Positions 50,380 through 58,566 of a DNA stretch of 64,000 bases are shown here, in pieces. Numbering within the stretch: position 1 is the stretch's first letter; each line of letters begins with the position of its first letter. The notes beneath the pieces are model-generated. The model saw only the letters and a program-made list of their open reading frames with translations. It ran no database searches and had not been told where the DNA came from. Position numbers and translations under genes: made by a program. The DNA lies in NCBI RefSeq assembly GCF_000142905.1, contig NW_013657636.1:73983-137982 (forward strand), in the 5' to 3' direction. The DNA is from Thecamonas trahens ATCC 50062. Its lineage: Eukaryota > Apusozoa > Apusomonadida > Apusomonadidae.

Positions 50380-53300
50380 ATGGCCCATTCCCCACTCCAC
50401 CTCCGGGTCGGGTCGACTGTTTCTGTGGACGCAGAGGCGCGCGGCAGAGTCATGGCCGCTGTGCCACTGTCCGGTGGTGGGCTAGGCCGTGCTTGGCTCG
50501 GCTTTGCTGTCTGTCTCACCGACTCTGCGGCGGCGTCGTCGTTGTCGCCTGCCGGGCTGGCGGCCTCGTGCCGCACCGTGCTAGCGCTGGCATCAGCGGT
50601 GTCGAGCTCGTTTGTGCGCGATCCACCGCACCAGACTCTCGGTCTACTCAAGGACGTCCTTATTGCTGCTCGGCGACTGTACGACGCTGTGCCGGCTGCT
50701 GGCTCGGCTGGGCGCATCCGCAGTGGTCTCGGCGACGCCGCCAGAGTCCTCAAGCTCGCCTACCGTAGTCTGGCGGATGCATCTCGTGTAACTGGAGTAA
50801 GATCGAGTCTCGCGCCTGAACTAGTTGATGGTGCTTGCGAAGCCCTCGAGGCAGCATGCCGTCGAGTGGGCGAGTTGCTGGCATGGGCCGAGGCCAAGGC
50901 AGCGCTTGCTGGCAATCTCGATGCCGACTGGTCTCAGAACGTCGATGCCGCCGTCTCAGACGCACTGGAGACCTCGTTGTACATTGCTGACGATTCGAGT
51001 AATAGCTCACCCGGTCACACTGTCGCACTCGACGAGCCTGTCACTACCGAGCTCCTCACCCGTGCCGCGGGATGCGAGGCGGCTGCCGATCGTGTTCTTG
51101 CCTCGGATGCGCTCGTCGACCTGCTTGCGCTTGGTAACTCACCAGTGACGCAGGACCCGACGTCAGGACTCTCGCTCGACACTGTTGTCCAGCACGTTGT
51201 CCGGGCCCGGGCCTCAGTCCGATCAGCCATCGAAACTCTGAGGAAGCGGCTAGCGTCCACCACTGCCCGCACCCTCCTCTCCAATGCGATTCACGAGCTC
51301 TGCGTTGCATGCAGGCTCCTCCACGCACACCTCGCCCTTATCAAGCGTTCAACATCTGCAAGTAGCGCGCATCCTGCTGTCGTCCGAGCTCGCGCAGGAT
51401 CGGACGCGGCGTCAAGTGTCGGCTCGTACGCCACAGCTCTAACTCGCGAAGTCTCGTCGCCCACAGGTATGCACTTTCCACACCAGCGCTCGGTTCGGTT
51501 TGACGCGGGGCGCGGGCGGGCAGGGTCGAATGTCTCGTTGAACTCGACGTCGCCCATGCTCTCGCGCCGGCCGCTGGGGCTCGCCTACGCTGAATCAGTC
51601 GCCACCCTCTCGGACCACTCGGGCACATCACCACTGCAGCGCCGGCGCCGCTGCGGTATGAGCAACCGACTCAACAGTACATCAGGCTCGATTACATCAC
51701 TGGCTACTCGCCTCTCCGAGCTGGGTAGAGACCGCCAGGCACCGCGGCCTCCGCTTGCTTACACCCTCACACCCGATGATCATGCCGCCATGGCCAGGTT
51801 GGACGCCACAGTCTCGTGCTCCGACCTGGATGAGAGCTCGATCTCCTCTGACGCCGAGTCGGGAAGCCCCAAGGCCAAGAGCAAGACCAAGGCCAAGGCC
51901 AAAAAGAGGCTCAAGAAGAAGAGAAAGTTGACAGACCGGAAGACTCCGCTGCCGATGGCTGCTCGCCGCATGGCGTCGATGTCGGCACTCAAGATGGCAT
52001 CGGTTCTGGACAAGCTTGGGAGGGGAGAGCCGGAGCTGGCGGGCTCACTGGTTCGGACGCCGGACCATGTTACCAGTCTTGGCGAGAAGGAGGCAGGCCA
52101 TGTCAATCTCAATCCATCGACCAACTCGCGGATCTCGTACCTGATGACACTACTGCAGGTCTCGCCGGGTCCCAAGTCGCTCGCCCAGATCCGCAAGGCC
52201 TTTGCCCGTGAATCCAAGGCGTGGCGCTCTGACTTTGCAGCCGCCGGCGGCGTCTCGGCACTTTTTGACCTTGCCAACATGGTCTCGTCTGTTGTTGCAG
52301 CTGTCGCTGACGATGTCGTACTTGCAGAAGATCTGACAGCCACCATTCTCCAGCTGACAGAAGCCGATGGTGGCGCGGAGCTCATTGCGACGCATCCGTC
52401 GCATCTTGCATCACTTGTTCGCCTACTGGTGTGCGAGACTGAGGTGGGCACTGGGCCGAGTGTCACAGCTGCGGCCTTGATACTTACCCGGGTTGTCGAT
52501 GCTGGCCATGGAGGCGCGGTGCACGACGCACTGCGGAGTGTGCAAGCCGAGCTCGGGCGAGCATCGGTCATTGTGGATGCGCTCGCCATGCATGCAGGCG
52601 ACTCTGGCACGGCTTGTGCCGTTGTCTCGCTCACCAACGCTCTCCTGGCCAGCTTTCCGCGACTTGCGCCTCGCGTCGCTGTCCGCACCACCCTCATCGA
52701 CGCTGGCATCGGTCACCAGCTGACTGTGGTGGAGACTCATGCAGGAGCCTCGCTTGCCCCAATCGACGCGTTTCATCATGCTTGGGAGGACGACACAGCA
52801 GCGCTGTCTGTTGCCGGGCTTGATCTCACCTCGCCAGTTGCAGTCTGCAAGGCGCTCGCTGCCTCGTTGCGGACTACCGAGGCCTGGCCACTCTTTGTAT
52901 CGCTCATGGAGCGGCTACTGGCAGTGCCGACCGATGGCACGCGTGGGCTCTCTGCTTGGTCTGCGCTCGTCGATACTCTCGATGCAGCGCTGGCGCTCGA
53001 CGGTCCGGGCGTCAACGAGCCCCTGGCCAAGCTCAAAGATGCCATCGAGCAGCGATCTGGGCTCGAGAATCTACGCGCCGAGCGTGACGAGGCGTTGTCG
53101 ACGGTTACACAGCTGGAGAATCACATCCAGGCGCTTCTTGCTCGGGCGCCAGAGGAGATTGCCATCGAGGTGGCGTCGTATCGGGCACAGCGCGCCAAGA
53201 TGAGTGCCGTTCTTGCCTGCCAGGCGCAGATGGCGGCGGAGCAGCGTGCCGCCGACGCCACTCGTGCCGCTCAGCAACTTGATCGCTGGAAGGCGAAACA

Positions 53301-54894
53301 CGACAAGTCAATGGCTGCCCTCAATGCCATGGCCAAAGAGCTCCGGACGCTCAAACTACGACTTGGCTTTGTTAAGCAGCCGTCCGTCTCGACGGTTGTG
53401 GCGGCGGCAGTGGGGCCCGAACCAAATGTGGCGCTAACCGAACCCAGCGCAGATGCTCCGCTCCCGCCATTGCCTGGAGATGCAATTCAGGAGGCAGCAG
53501 CGCCACCGCCACCGCCCAAAAGCATTCCACCGCCACCACCGCCGCCACCGCCGCCGCCGGGCTCAGCTGCTGGCGGCAGCAATGCCAGCGTCACCAGGGT
53601 AGCTCCAACCGAGGAAGGCGGATTCTGGACCGTGGATGGTTGGGAAGTGGCCAACGTGCCGATGCGCAAGTTGATGTGCCTACCGCTGCGGGATGTCGCT
53701 GGCACTGTGTTTGCGGACCTTGACGAAGCGGCGGAAGATGAGGCGCTGGACGAGATGCTGGAAGAGGTGCTGGATCTGCACGATCTCGAGCGGGCGTTTG
53801 CAGCGCGGGCTGCCAAGCCTGTGGCCAGCGCGGCCAAATCTGAAAAGTCAAGCTCGGACCACGTCGAGCTCCTTGACCCATCGCGGGCGCGAAACATCGA
53901 CATTTTGCTCTCGCAGTTCAAGGGATGGAATCTAAGCCAGATTCGCAACGCCATTCTCGAATGGGACACGCAGGTCCTCACGCCGCAGCGGGTTCGCGCC
54001 CTTGTGCGGGCCGCCCCATCGGACGCCGAGACCGAGGTTCTCACCGAGTACACCGGCCCGCGGGCGTCACTTCCGCGACCAGTCAAGTTTATGTATGAGC
54101 TTGTGAGCGTGGCAATGCTCTCTGAGCGGCTCTCGGTCATGGTGTTTCTCGATGAGGCACCTGGTCACGTGCTAGATGTCTCGCACGACCTCGTAAGCGT
54201 CGCAGGCGCGCTGCACGCACTCGACACCTGCACTTCGCTCATGTCGCTGCTCCGGGTCGTCCGGCGCATCGTCAACTTTATGGGCGGCGCGTCGAAAAGC
54301 CGGCCTGTTGCTGGCTTCCGGCTCTCTGTCCTCACACGCCTCGCAGACGTTCGCGCCGCCGACGGCTCGACCACACTGCTGCACTACCTCGTGGAGCGAG
54401 TTGCTGATGCAGCGCCGCATCTCGGGCGGTTTGTGCAGGAACTGGGCCTCCTCGAGCACGCCGCATCCAAGCCGCTTACGGGATACATTGCGCCCAACGT
54501 CCGGGTCCTCGCCCGCGATCTCGAGCTCGTCAATGCCACCCTGCAGCAGCTACCGGCTGACGATCCGATCGTTGTCAAGGCCCGTCCGGCAGTCGCGGAC
54601 ATCACCGACCGCATTCACCACCTCCACACGGTACTCGCCGAGGCCAACGCTGACTACGCCCGCCTCGCAATCCGCTTCGGTGAGAAGGCCGACGTCGATG
54701 CTGAGGACTTCCTCGGCGTGTTGGTCCGGTTCCGCGCTCAGTGGATCCGCGCCGAGGCTGATCTCGAACGCGCGGCCAAGGTCCGCGACGCTGCTGCCAA
54801 GCGGGCCGCGCTTGCCGACACGCTTCGTGCAGTCAAGGCAAAGGCAAATCGACGAGGGAATGTCCAACCGCGGCTTGCCCCGAGCACCATCTAG
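50380..54894 (+). CDS. Formin (FH1-FH2 actin nucleator)
   Basis: 1504 residues in one exon. The ATG at 50380 is the first in frame; a second at 50452 is possible. The N-terminal ~500 residues are helical then disordered, with Ser-rich and basic (KAKAKKRLKKKRKL) stretches. A GBD/FH3-like armadillo region begins near residue 580 (SRISYLMTLLQVSPGPKSLA, then helices containing LIATHPSHLASLVRLL). Residues ~890-1010 are coiled coil. The FH1 segment is at ~1040-1065 ([20 protein letters not shown]), the profilin-actin feeder. FH2 spans about 1080-1480 (LLDPSRARNIDILLSQFKGW; FMYELVSVAMLSERLSVMVF; TTLLHYLVERVAD; ARDLELVNATLQQLPADDP). FH2 dimers nucleate and cap actin barbed ends. The FH3-like part suggests Rho-type control. 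No clear DAD motif is visible, but the C-terminal tail is short and basic. Confidence 0.93.
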   Translation: MAHSPLHLRVGSTVSVDAEARGRVMAAVPLSGGGLGRAWLGFAVCLTDSAAASSLSPAGLAASCRTVLALASAVSSSFVRDPPHQTLGLLKDVLIAARRLYDAVPAAGSAGRIRSGLGDAARVLKLAYRSLADASRVTGVRSSLAPELVDGACEALEAACRRVGELLAWAEAKAALAGNLDADWSQNVDAAVSDALETSLYIADDSSNSSPGHTVALDEPVTTELLTRAAGCEAAADRVLASDALVDLLALGNSPVTQDPTSGLSLDTVVQHVVRARASVRSAIETLRKRLASTTARTLLSNAIHELCVACRLLHAHLALIKRSTSASSAHPAVVRARAGSDAASSVGSYATALTREVSSPTGMHFPHQRSVRFDAGRGRAGSNVSLNSTSPMLSRRPLGLAYAESVATLSDHSGTSPLQRRRRCGMSNRLNSTSGSITSLATRLSELGRDRQAPRPPLAYTLTPDDHAAMARLDATVSCSDLDESSISSDAESGSPKAKSKTKAKAKKRLKKKRKLTDRKTPLPMAARRMASMSALKMASVLDKLGRGEPELAGSLVRTPDHVTSLGEKEAGHVNLNPSTNSRISYLMTLLQVSPGPKSLAQIRKAFARESKAWRSDFAAAGGVSALFDLANMVSSVVAAVADDVVLAEDLTATILQLTEADGGAELIATHPSHLASLVRLLVCETEVGTGPSVTAAALILTRVVDAGHGGAVHDALRSVQAELGRASVIVDALAMHAGDSGTACAVVSLTNALLASFPRLAPRVAVRTTLIDAGIGHQLTVVETHAGASLAPIDAFHHAWEDDTAALSVAGLDLTSPVAVCKALAASLRTTEAWPLFVSLMERLLAVPTDGTRGLSAWSALVDTLDAALALDGPGVNEPLAKLKDAIEQRSGLENLRAERDEALSTVTQLENHIQALLARAPEEIAIEVASYRAQRAKMSAVLACQAQMAAEQRAADATRAAQQLDRWKAKHDKSMAALNAMAKELRTLKLRLGFVKQPSVSTVVAAAVGPEPNVALTEPSADAPLPPLPGDAIQEAAAPPPPPKSIPPPPPPPPPPPGSAAGGSNASVTRVAPTEEGGFWTVDGWEVANVPMRKLMCLPLRDVAGTVFADLDEAAEDEALDEMLEEVLDLHDLERAFAARAAKPVASAAKSEKSSSDHVELLDPSRARNIDILLSQFKGWNLSQIRNAILEWDTQVLTPQRVRALVRAAPSDAETEVLTEYTGPRASLPRPVKFMYELVSVAMLSERLSVMVFLDEAPGHVLDVSHDLVSVAGALHALDTCTSLMSLLRVVRRIVNFMGGASKSRPVAGFRLSVLTRLADVRAADGSTTLLHYLVERVADAAPHLGRFVQELGLLEHAASKPLTGYIAPNVRVLARDLELVNATLQQLPADDPIVVKARPAVADITDRIHHLHTVLAEANADYARLAIRFGEKADVDAEDFLGVLVRFRAQWIRAEADLERAAKVRDAAAKRAALADTLRAVKAKANRRGNVQPRLAPSTI

Positions 54895-55674
54895 GCGTGG
54901 GTGCGTGGTAAACGTAGATTAGCGGGGGCCGTACGCTCAGAGCTCTCTAAGAGCGGAGCCCGAGACGCGATAGCAACAAGAAAAAGGCACTGAAACGCAT
55001 TCGCAATTTGATCTATAAAACTATATAAACACAAATATACAATTACATAAACATATACTCCAATTTTACACAACTCCAATTTTACACTATTTGTACACAG
55101 TATATTATATATAATGAATACATTTAACAAAAACAATCCAATTTCTAGATAAATGTTATCGTTTCGATCGAGATAATGGGCTGCTTAGCGTTTCTTGGTT
55201 TCTTGCGCGTTTAACACACCTCACAACCATGCAACCTCGCTAGTCACATATGTTACACCTTGCGTCACGTGGTCATATGCAAAACGTTACTGTAGTTGCT
55301 CTAGATGGTGAGAAACAGGCGATTATCCAATCTGTCGCAGTCGCACACCGGCAGTCGTCATCTCCCGGCGTCGATCGCGGACCACAACGCTCGCAAGCTA
55401 GCCCTCAGGGGAGGTATTCGGCCTCGTTGCAACGAAGCCTGTATCCAGCCTTTGCATGGCGAGCGTTGCTGGATTCCAGGTTGTCCGATCCGTTGCTGTG
55501 CTACATGGCCGGGTGGTGGCCCCCGGCTGGGACTCAGTTTGCAGCAGAGGCCAAGGCCGGCAGGCGTCGCACGTCTCTCCCGCTGGTCGTCACATGCGCA
55601 AGGGTGCAACACCACGGGCCGCAGGAGAGCGGGCCGAGGTGCAGGGCAGCCCACCGCGGGCCTCGCACGTAGAC
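54895..55674. other. Intergenic with an AT-rich island
   Basis: The stretch 55005-55160 is strikingly A/T-rich for this window (tctataaaactatataaaca, then tatattatatataatg). A direct repeat of ccaattttacac occurs at about 55055-55090. The remainder to 55674 is GC-rich. It carries one continuous plus-strand frame (from an ATG at 55456) that joins the next gene but looks compositionally random. Confidence 0.55.
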
Positions 55675-56433
55675 ATGACGCTCAACCTGCTGGCCAAGCT
55701 CAACCAGCCACCGCGCCAGGCGCGGTACCATGGGGTGGAGGTCTCGAGCGTGGCGACACAGACCGAGGTCACCGAGGTTGCGCCGCTCAAGCTGCTGCTG
55801 CGCAACTTTACGGTGCTGCGGACGCGGCTGGCGCGTGTGGCGCAAGAGTCGGCCAACGTCAAGGTCCGGATGCAGGCCGAGTTCAAGGCCTCGCTCGAGG
55901 CGCAGCTGCAGCAGCGCGTAGCGGCCATGGACACGCAAGTTGCCACCATCCGCAAGGCGCACGATGAGCACCTGGAGGACGTCCGCGCCGCCGCCCGCAC
56001 CGAGGTCCGTCGGGCCATCGCCTCTGTTCGCCGCGAGATCGTCATGCAGGCGACTGAGAAGGCCAAGGCCGAGCTGGCGTCTTCTGCCGCGGCAGGTGCG
56101 GTCCAGCCGGGCCCGTCAGGTGATCCGCAGTCAAGCGTCGAGCTCGAGATGGAGAACAATAGGTTGCGACGCGAAGTAGATGAGCTGCGTGACGAGCTCG
56201 ACGAGACTCGTGATGACTTGGAGGACGCCGAGGCTGCTATTGAGACCCACCGCGCCCAGGTCGAGGCGTACAACACCACGCTGCAGAACACGCTGCAGAC
56301 TCTGGCCGAGACTGTCGAGGCCCGATCGCGCGTGCCCGAGCTTGAGGAGCAGATCCGCCTCAAGAATCAGACCATTGCTCAGCTCGTCGAGCGCATCAAC
56401 GCATACCACGAGCACGCCAAGGGCTTGCTATGA
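55675..56433 (+). CDS. Coiled-coil protein of unknown function
   Basis: 252 residues from the ATG at 55675. The same frame is open up to an ATG at 55456, which would add 73 residues of low-quality sequence. I prefer the later start because protein-like sequence begins there (MTLNLLAKLNQPPRQARYHG). A segment VSSVATQTEVTEVAPLKLLL resembles the short Thr-Gln-Thr peptides seen ahead of coils in cytoskeletal proteins. The rest is two helical coils (residues ~50-140 and ~165-250) split by a Gly/Pro/Ser linker, ending LVERINAYHEHAKGLL. No family is recognised; a cytoskeletal or ciliary scaffold role is only a guess from composition. It converges with the next gene, with 71 bp between stop codons. 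Confidence 0.65.
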   Translation: MTLNLLAKLNQPPRQARYHGVEVSSVATQTEVTEVAPLKLLLRNFTVLRTRLARVAQESANVKVRMQAEFKASLEAQLQQRVAAMDTQVATIRKAHDEHLEDVRAAARTEVRRAIASVRREIVMQATEKAKAELASSAAAGAVQPGPSGDPQSSVELEMENNRLRREVDELRDELDETRDDLEDAEAAIETHRAQVEAYNTTLQNTLQTLAETVEARSRVPELEEQIRLKNQTIAQLVERINAYHEHAKGLL

Positions 56434-56504
56434 TCGCATTGTCCTGTCTCGACACCACCACCACCGGCGCCGACACTCCTCACGGGTTTATCATCCTCAC
56501 AACA

Positions 56505-57028
56505 TCACTGCGAGTCGTCAGCGCACGGAACTGCAAAGGTGATGCCGTACGCCTTGGCGCCACCGCGCCTGGCTGGGTACTCCTCGTTGACCCGCCCAAC
56601 CAGCCGGTACGACTGGCCGCCGTGCCCGGCCGACCCGGCGTTGGCCGCCAGAGCCGGCGCCGAGTACAGGGCCTTGTCCAGCGACTTGAGAAGGAGCTCG
56701 GATGGCGCGTTTGGCCGGCCCTCTGGGTAAGCCACGGCCTCGGACGTGGCCCACAGCTCGACGTTGCGCTTCTTGACCAGACTCGGGTCGATGAGCGTCC
56801 GGCGCTGTTGTTGTCCGGTGACCACATCCACCATCCATAAACCGCACCGCACCGCACCGTTTCGCATGAGTCCCTACGCGTGTCCCTCTCCTGCCCCCTT
56901 TGCCCTGCCCAACCCCCAACACGTACGTATGCGGCGATCTCGGGCGTCTCCTCAAACACCACCGGCTCGGACGGCTTGATGCGCTCCACCCGGGCAAGGT
57001 GGCGCAGATGCGCTTCGTTGAGGTTCAT
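56505..57028 (-). CDS. Small conserved-looking protein, two exons, function unknown
   Basis: Spliced from 56927-57028 and 56505-56804, 133 residues, phase 0. The donor is a strong GTACGT; the acceptor AACAG lacks a pyrimidine tract, so the 3' splice site is less certain. The product begins MNLNEAHLRHLARVERIKPS and joins EETPEIAAY to RRTLIDPSLVKKRNVELWAT. It ends with a Gly/Arg segment containing SYRLVGRVNEEYPARRGG and AKAYGITFAVPC. The even mix of residues and short Pro/Arg/Tyr motifs resembles small axonemal inner proteins, but I do not recognise a family. It shares a 293-bp divergent promoter region with the GTPase gene. Confidence 0.6.
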
Positions 57029-57208
57029 GCTGAGCTATGCTCTCTCCCTCACCAGCAAGCACACCAGCACACAGCCTGCAAGTCTTGTCTGTAGCCGTCC
57101 TCTGCTCTGCCCCGTGTCCAGGTAGCTCTCGCGTGTGTTCCTTCTCGCCAGAGCAGTGCTTCCGCCCAACGGCCGGCCCCGCCAGTTCGCCACCAACCAC
57201 CCCGCCAC

Positions 57209-57229
57209 GGGGGGGGGGGGGGGGGGGGG
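57209..57229 (+). promoter_or_regulatory. G21 run 93 bp upstream of the GTPase start
   Basis: Uninterrupted G on the coding strand, in the divergent spacer between the 133-residue gene and the GTPase gene. Confidence 0.4.
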
Positions 57230-57321
57230 CAGCCACTTTGGCGACTCAACCAACCATCGCCCGCTCCGCACCACTCCTCACCCGCGGCCTCACCTCACTC
57301 CTCCCCCACACCCCTCCCACC

Positions 57322-58140
57322 ATGGCTGAGCTCACCGACATCAAAATCATTGCCGTGGGCGAGTTCGGGTGCGGCAAGACCTCGCTCTGCCGTCGCTTTG
57401 TTGACGGCTCGTGGGTGGAGGCTGCGCCGGCGTCGGCCTCCGGCAGCAGCCATGCTGAGGGCGGCGCTGGAGCTGGCGGCGGTGGCAAGGCGCGCGGGCG
57501 CAGACATAGCGGAAGCAGCAAGCCGGCGAACACGCTAGAGGTCGATGATGTGCGGCGGACGGCATCGTCATGCCTCTCGCCCGAGGTCGTCTCGGCCTTT
57601 GTCCGCGGCGGCAACACGGCCGTCGCCATGCGTGACCTGGCCATGGAGCACCACTTTGTCAAGATCGTGACCATGGACGGCTCGCCGGTCCGCCTCCGCC
57701 TCGTCGACACCTTTCCGTCACGCCTCGCCTCGCCCGCTGCCCTCCTTGAGCTCGTCGAGGAGCTTGGCGTCTTCCACGGCGTGCTCATGGTCTACGACAT
57801 GGGCTCGCTCTCCTCGCTCCGCACCCTCCGCGCCTTTGTCGAGAAGTTCCCGCTCGACTCGCTGCCCATCCAGCCTGTCGTCACCCTGGTGGCGGCCAAG
57901 GCCGATGATGAGGACGCTCGTGAGGTCTCGCGCGATCTCGTCCGCACCTGGTCCGACGAGGTCTTTGGCGGTGCCCCATGCTACGAGGTCTCCGCCCGCG
58001 AAGATCCCGACTCGGTCTCTGCCGTCTTCCTCGACATGTGCGAGCGCATTCGCGAGCACGCCTCCACAGCCTCGATCGACGTCGCCACCTCGTCGCCCAT
58101 GCTCGCCCGCGCCGAGCCGTCCGACTGCCGCACCTCGTAG
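57322..58140 (+). CDS. Divergent Ras-superfamily GTPase-like protein
   Basis: 272 residues in one exon. The ATG context is cccaccATGG. The first strand and P-loop are clear (IKIIAVGEFGCGKTSLCRRF, Lys19, Thr20), as in Rab and Ras proteins. A Gly/Ser/Arg insertion of about 45 residues sits at the switch I position (SGSSHAEGGAGAGGGG). Strand 3 is followed by LRLVDTFPSRLASP where DTAGQE is expected, so the switch II Gly-Gln is missing. The fourth box, normally NKxD, is LVAAKADDED, with Ala replacing Asn. The fifth box CYEVSARED is good. The C-terminus has no prenylation cysteine motif. The fold looks intact, but GTP hydrolysis by the standard mechanism is doubtful and base specificity may be relaxed. 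No subfamily is assigned. Confidence 0.78.
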   Translation: MAELTDIKIIAVGEFGCGKTSLCRRFVDGSWVEAAPASASGSSHAEGGAGAGGGGKARGRRHSGSSKPANTLEVDDVRRTASSCLSPEVVSAFVRGGNTAVAMRDLAMEHHFVKIVTMDGSPVRLRLVDTFPSRLASPAALLELVEELGVFHGVLMVYDMGSLSSLRTLRAFVEKFPLDSLPIQPVVTLVAAKADDEDAREVSRDLVRTWSDEVFGGAPCYEVSAREDPDSVSAVFLDMCERIREHASTASIDVATSSPMLARAEPSDCRTS

Positions 58141-58566
58141 TCGGCCAATGCCATCCTTGGGTCCCGAAGGCGAGCACTGTGGCCCGCTTCCCCCCTCCCT
58201 CCCCCTCATATCGCTGGTTGTGCCTGTGCCATCTGCCAGTAAACAAGAGAATCAAATCATGTGGTATGTGGTGGTGCCCATCAAGGTCGTCAACTCGAGC
58301 GCCTTCAAGCGCATTCTGCTGGTCTGGACATCGGGCCTGACTACGCCGCCTAAAACGGATCACTGGCCCATGCCCTGCCCACTGACACCCTCTCCATGGA
58401 CTTTTTAGTGTCTCTGTTGTCTGGTGGTGGTCCGATCTCACTTCCCTTGCCCCCCCCCCTCCCCCCCCCCCCCCTTTCCCTCCCTTCCCCAACCCACCTG
58501 CAATGGAAGCATTGCTCTCGTTGCCCGCGCCTCTCCCGCTCCACCCCCCCCTCTCCCACCGCCACC
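58141..58566. other. Intergenic, 425 bp, with C10 and C15 runs
   Basis: Non-coding spacer between two plus-strand genes. Homopolymeric C at 58450-58459 and 58461-58475 lies about 92-117 bp upstream of the next start codon, followed by a pyrimidine-rich leader that ends in a perfect gccaccATG context. Confidence 0.55.

Noticed and set aside
53470-53575. CCACCG repeat in the formin as a non-coding microsatellite
   Set aside because: It is in frame and encodes the FH1 polyproline segment directly before FH2, so it is functional coding sequence.
55250-55674. Extra N-terminal coding sequence for the coiled-coil gene from the ATG at 55456 or earlier
   Set aside because: The frame is open, but the residues look random, with no helix pattern. 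The protein-like sequence begins at the ATG at 55675. It is kept as an alternative start only.
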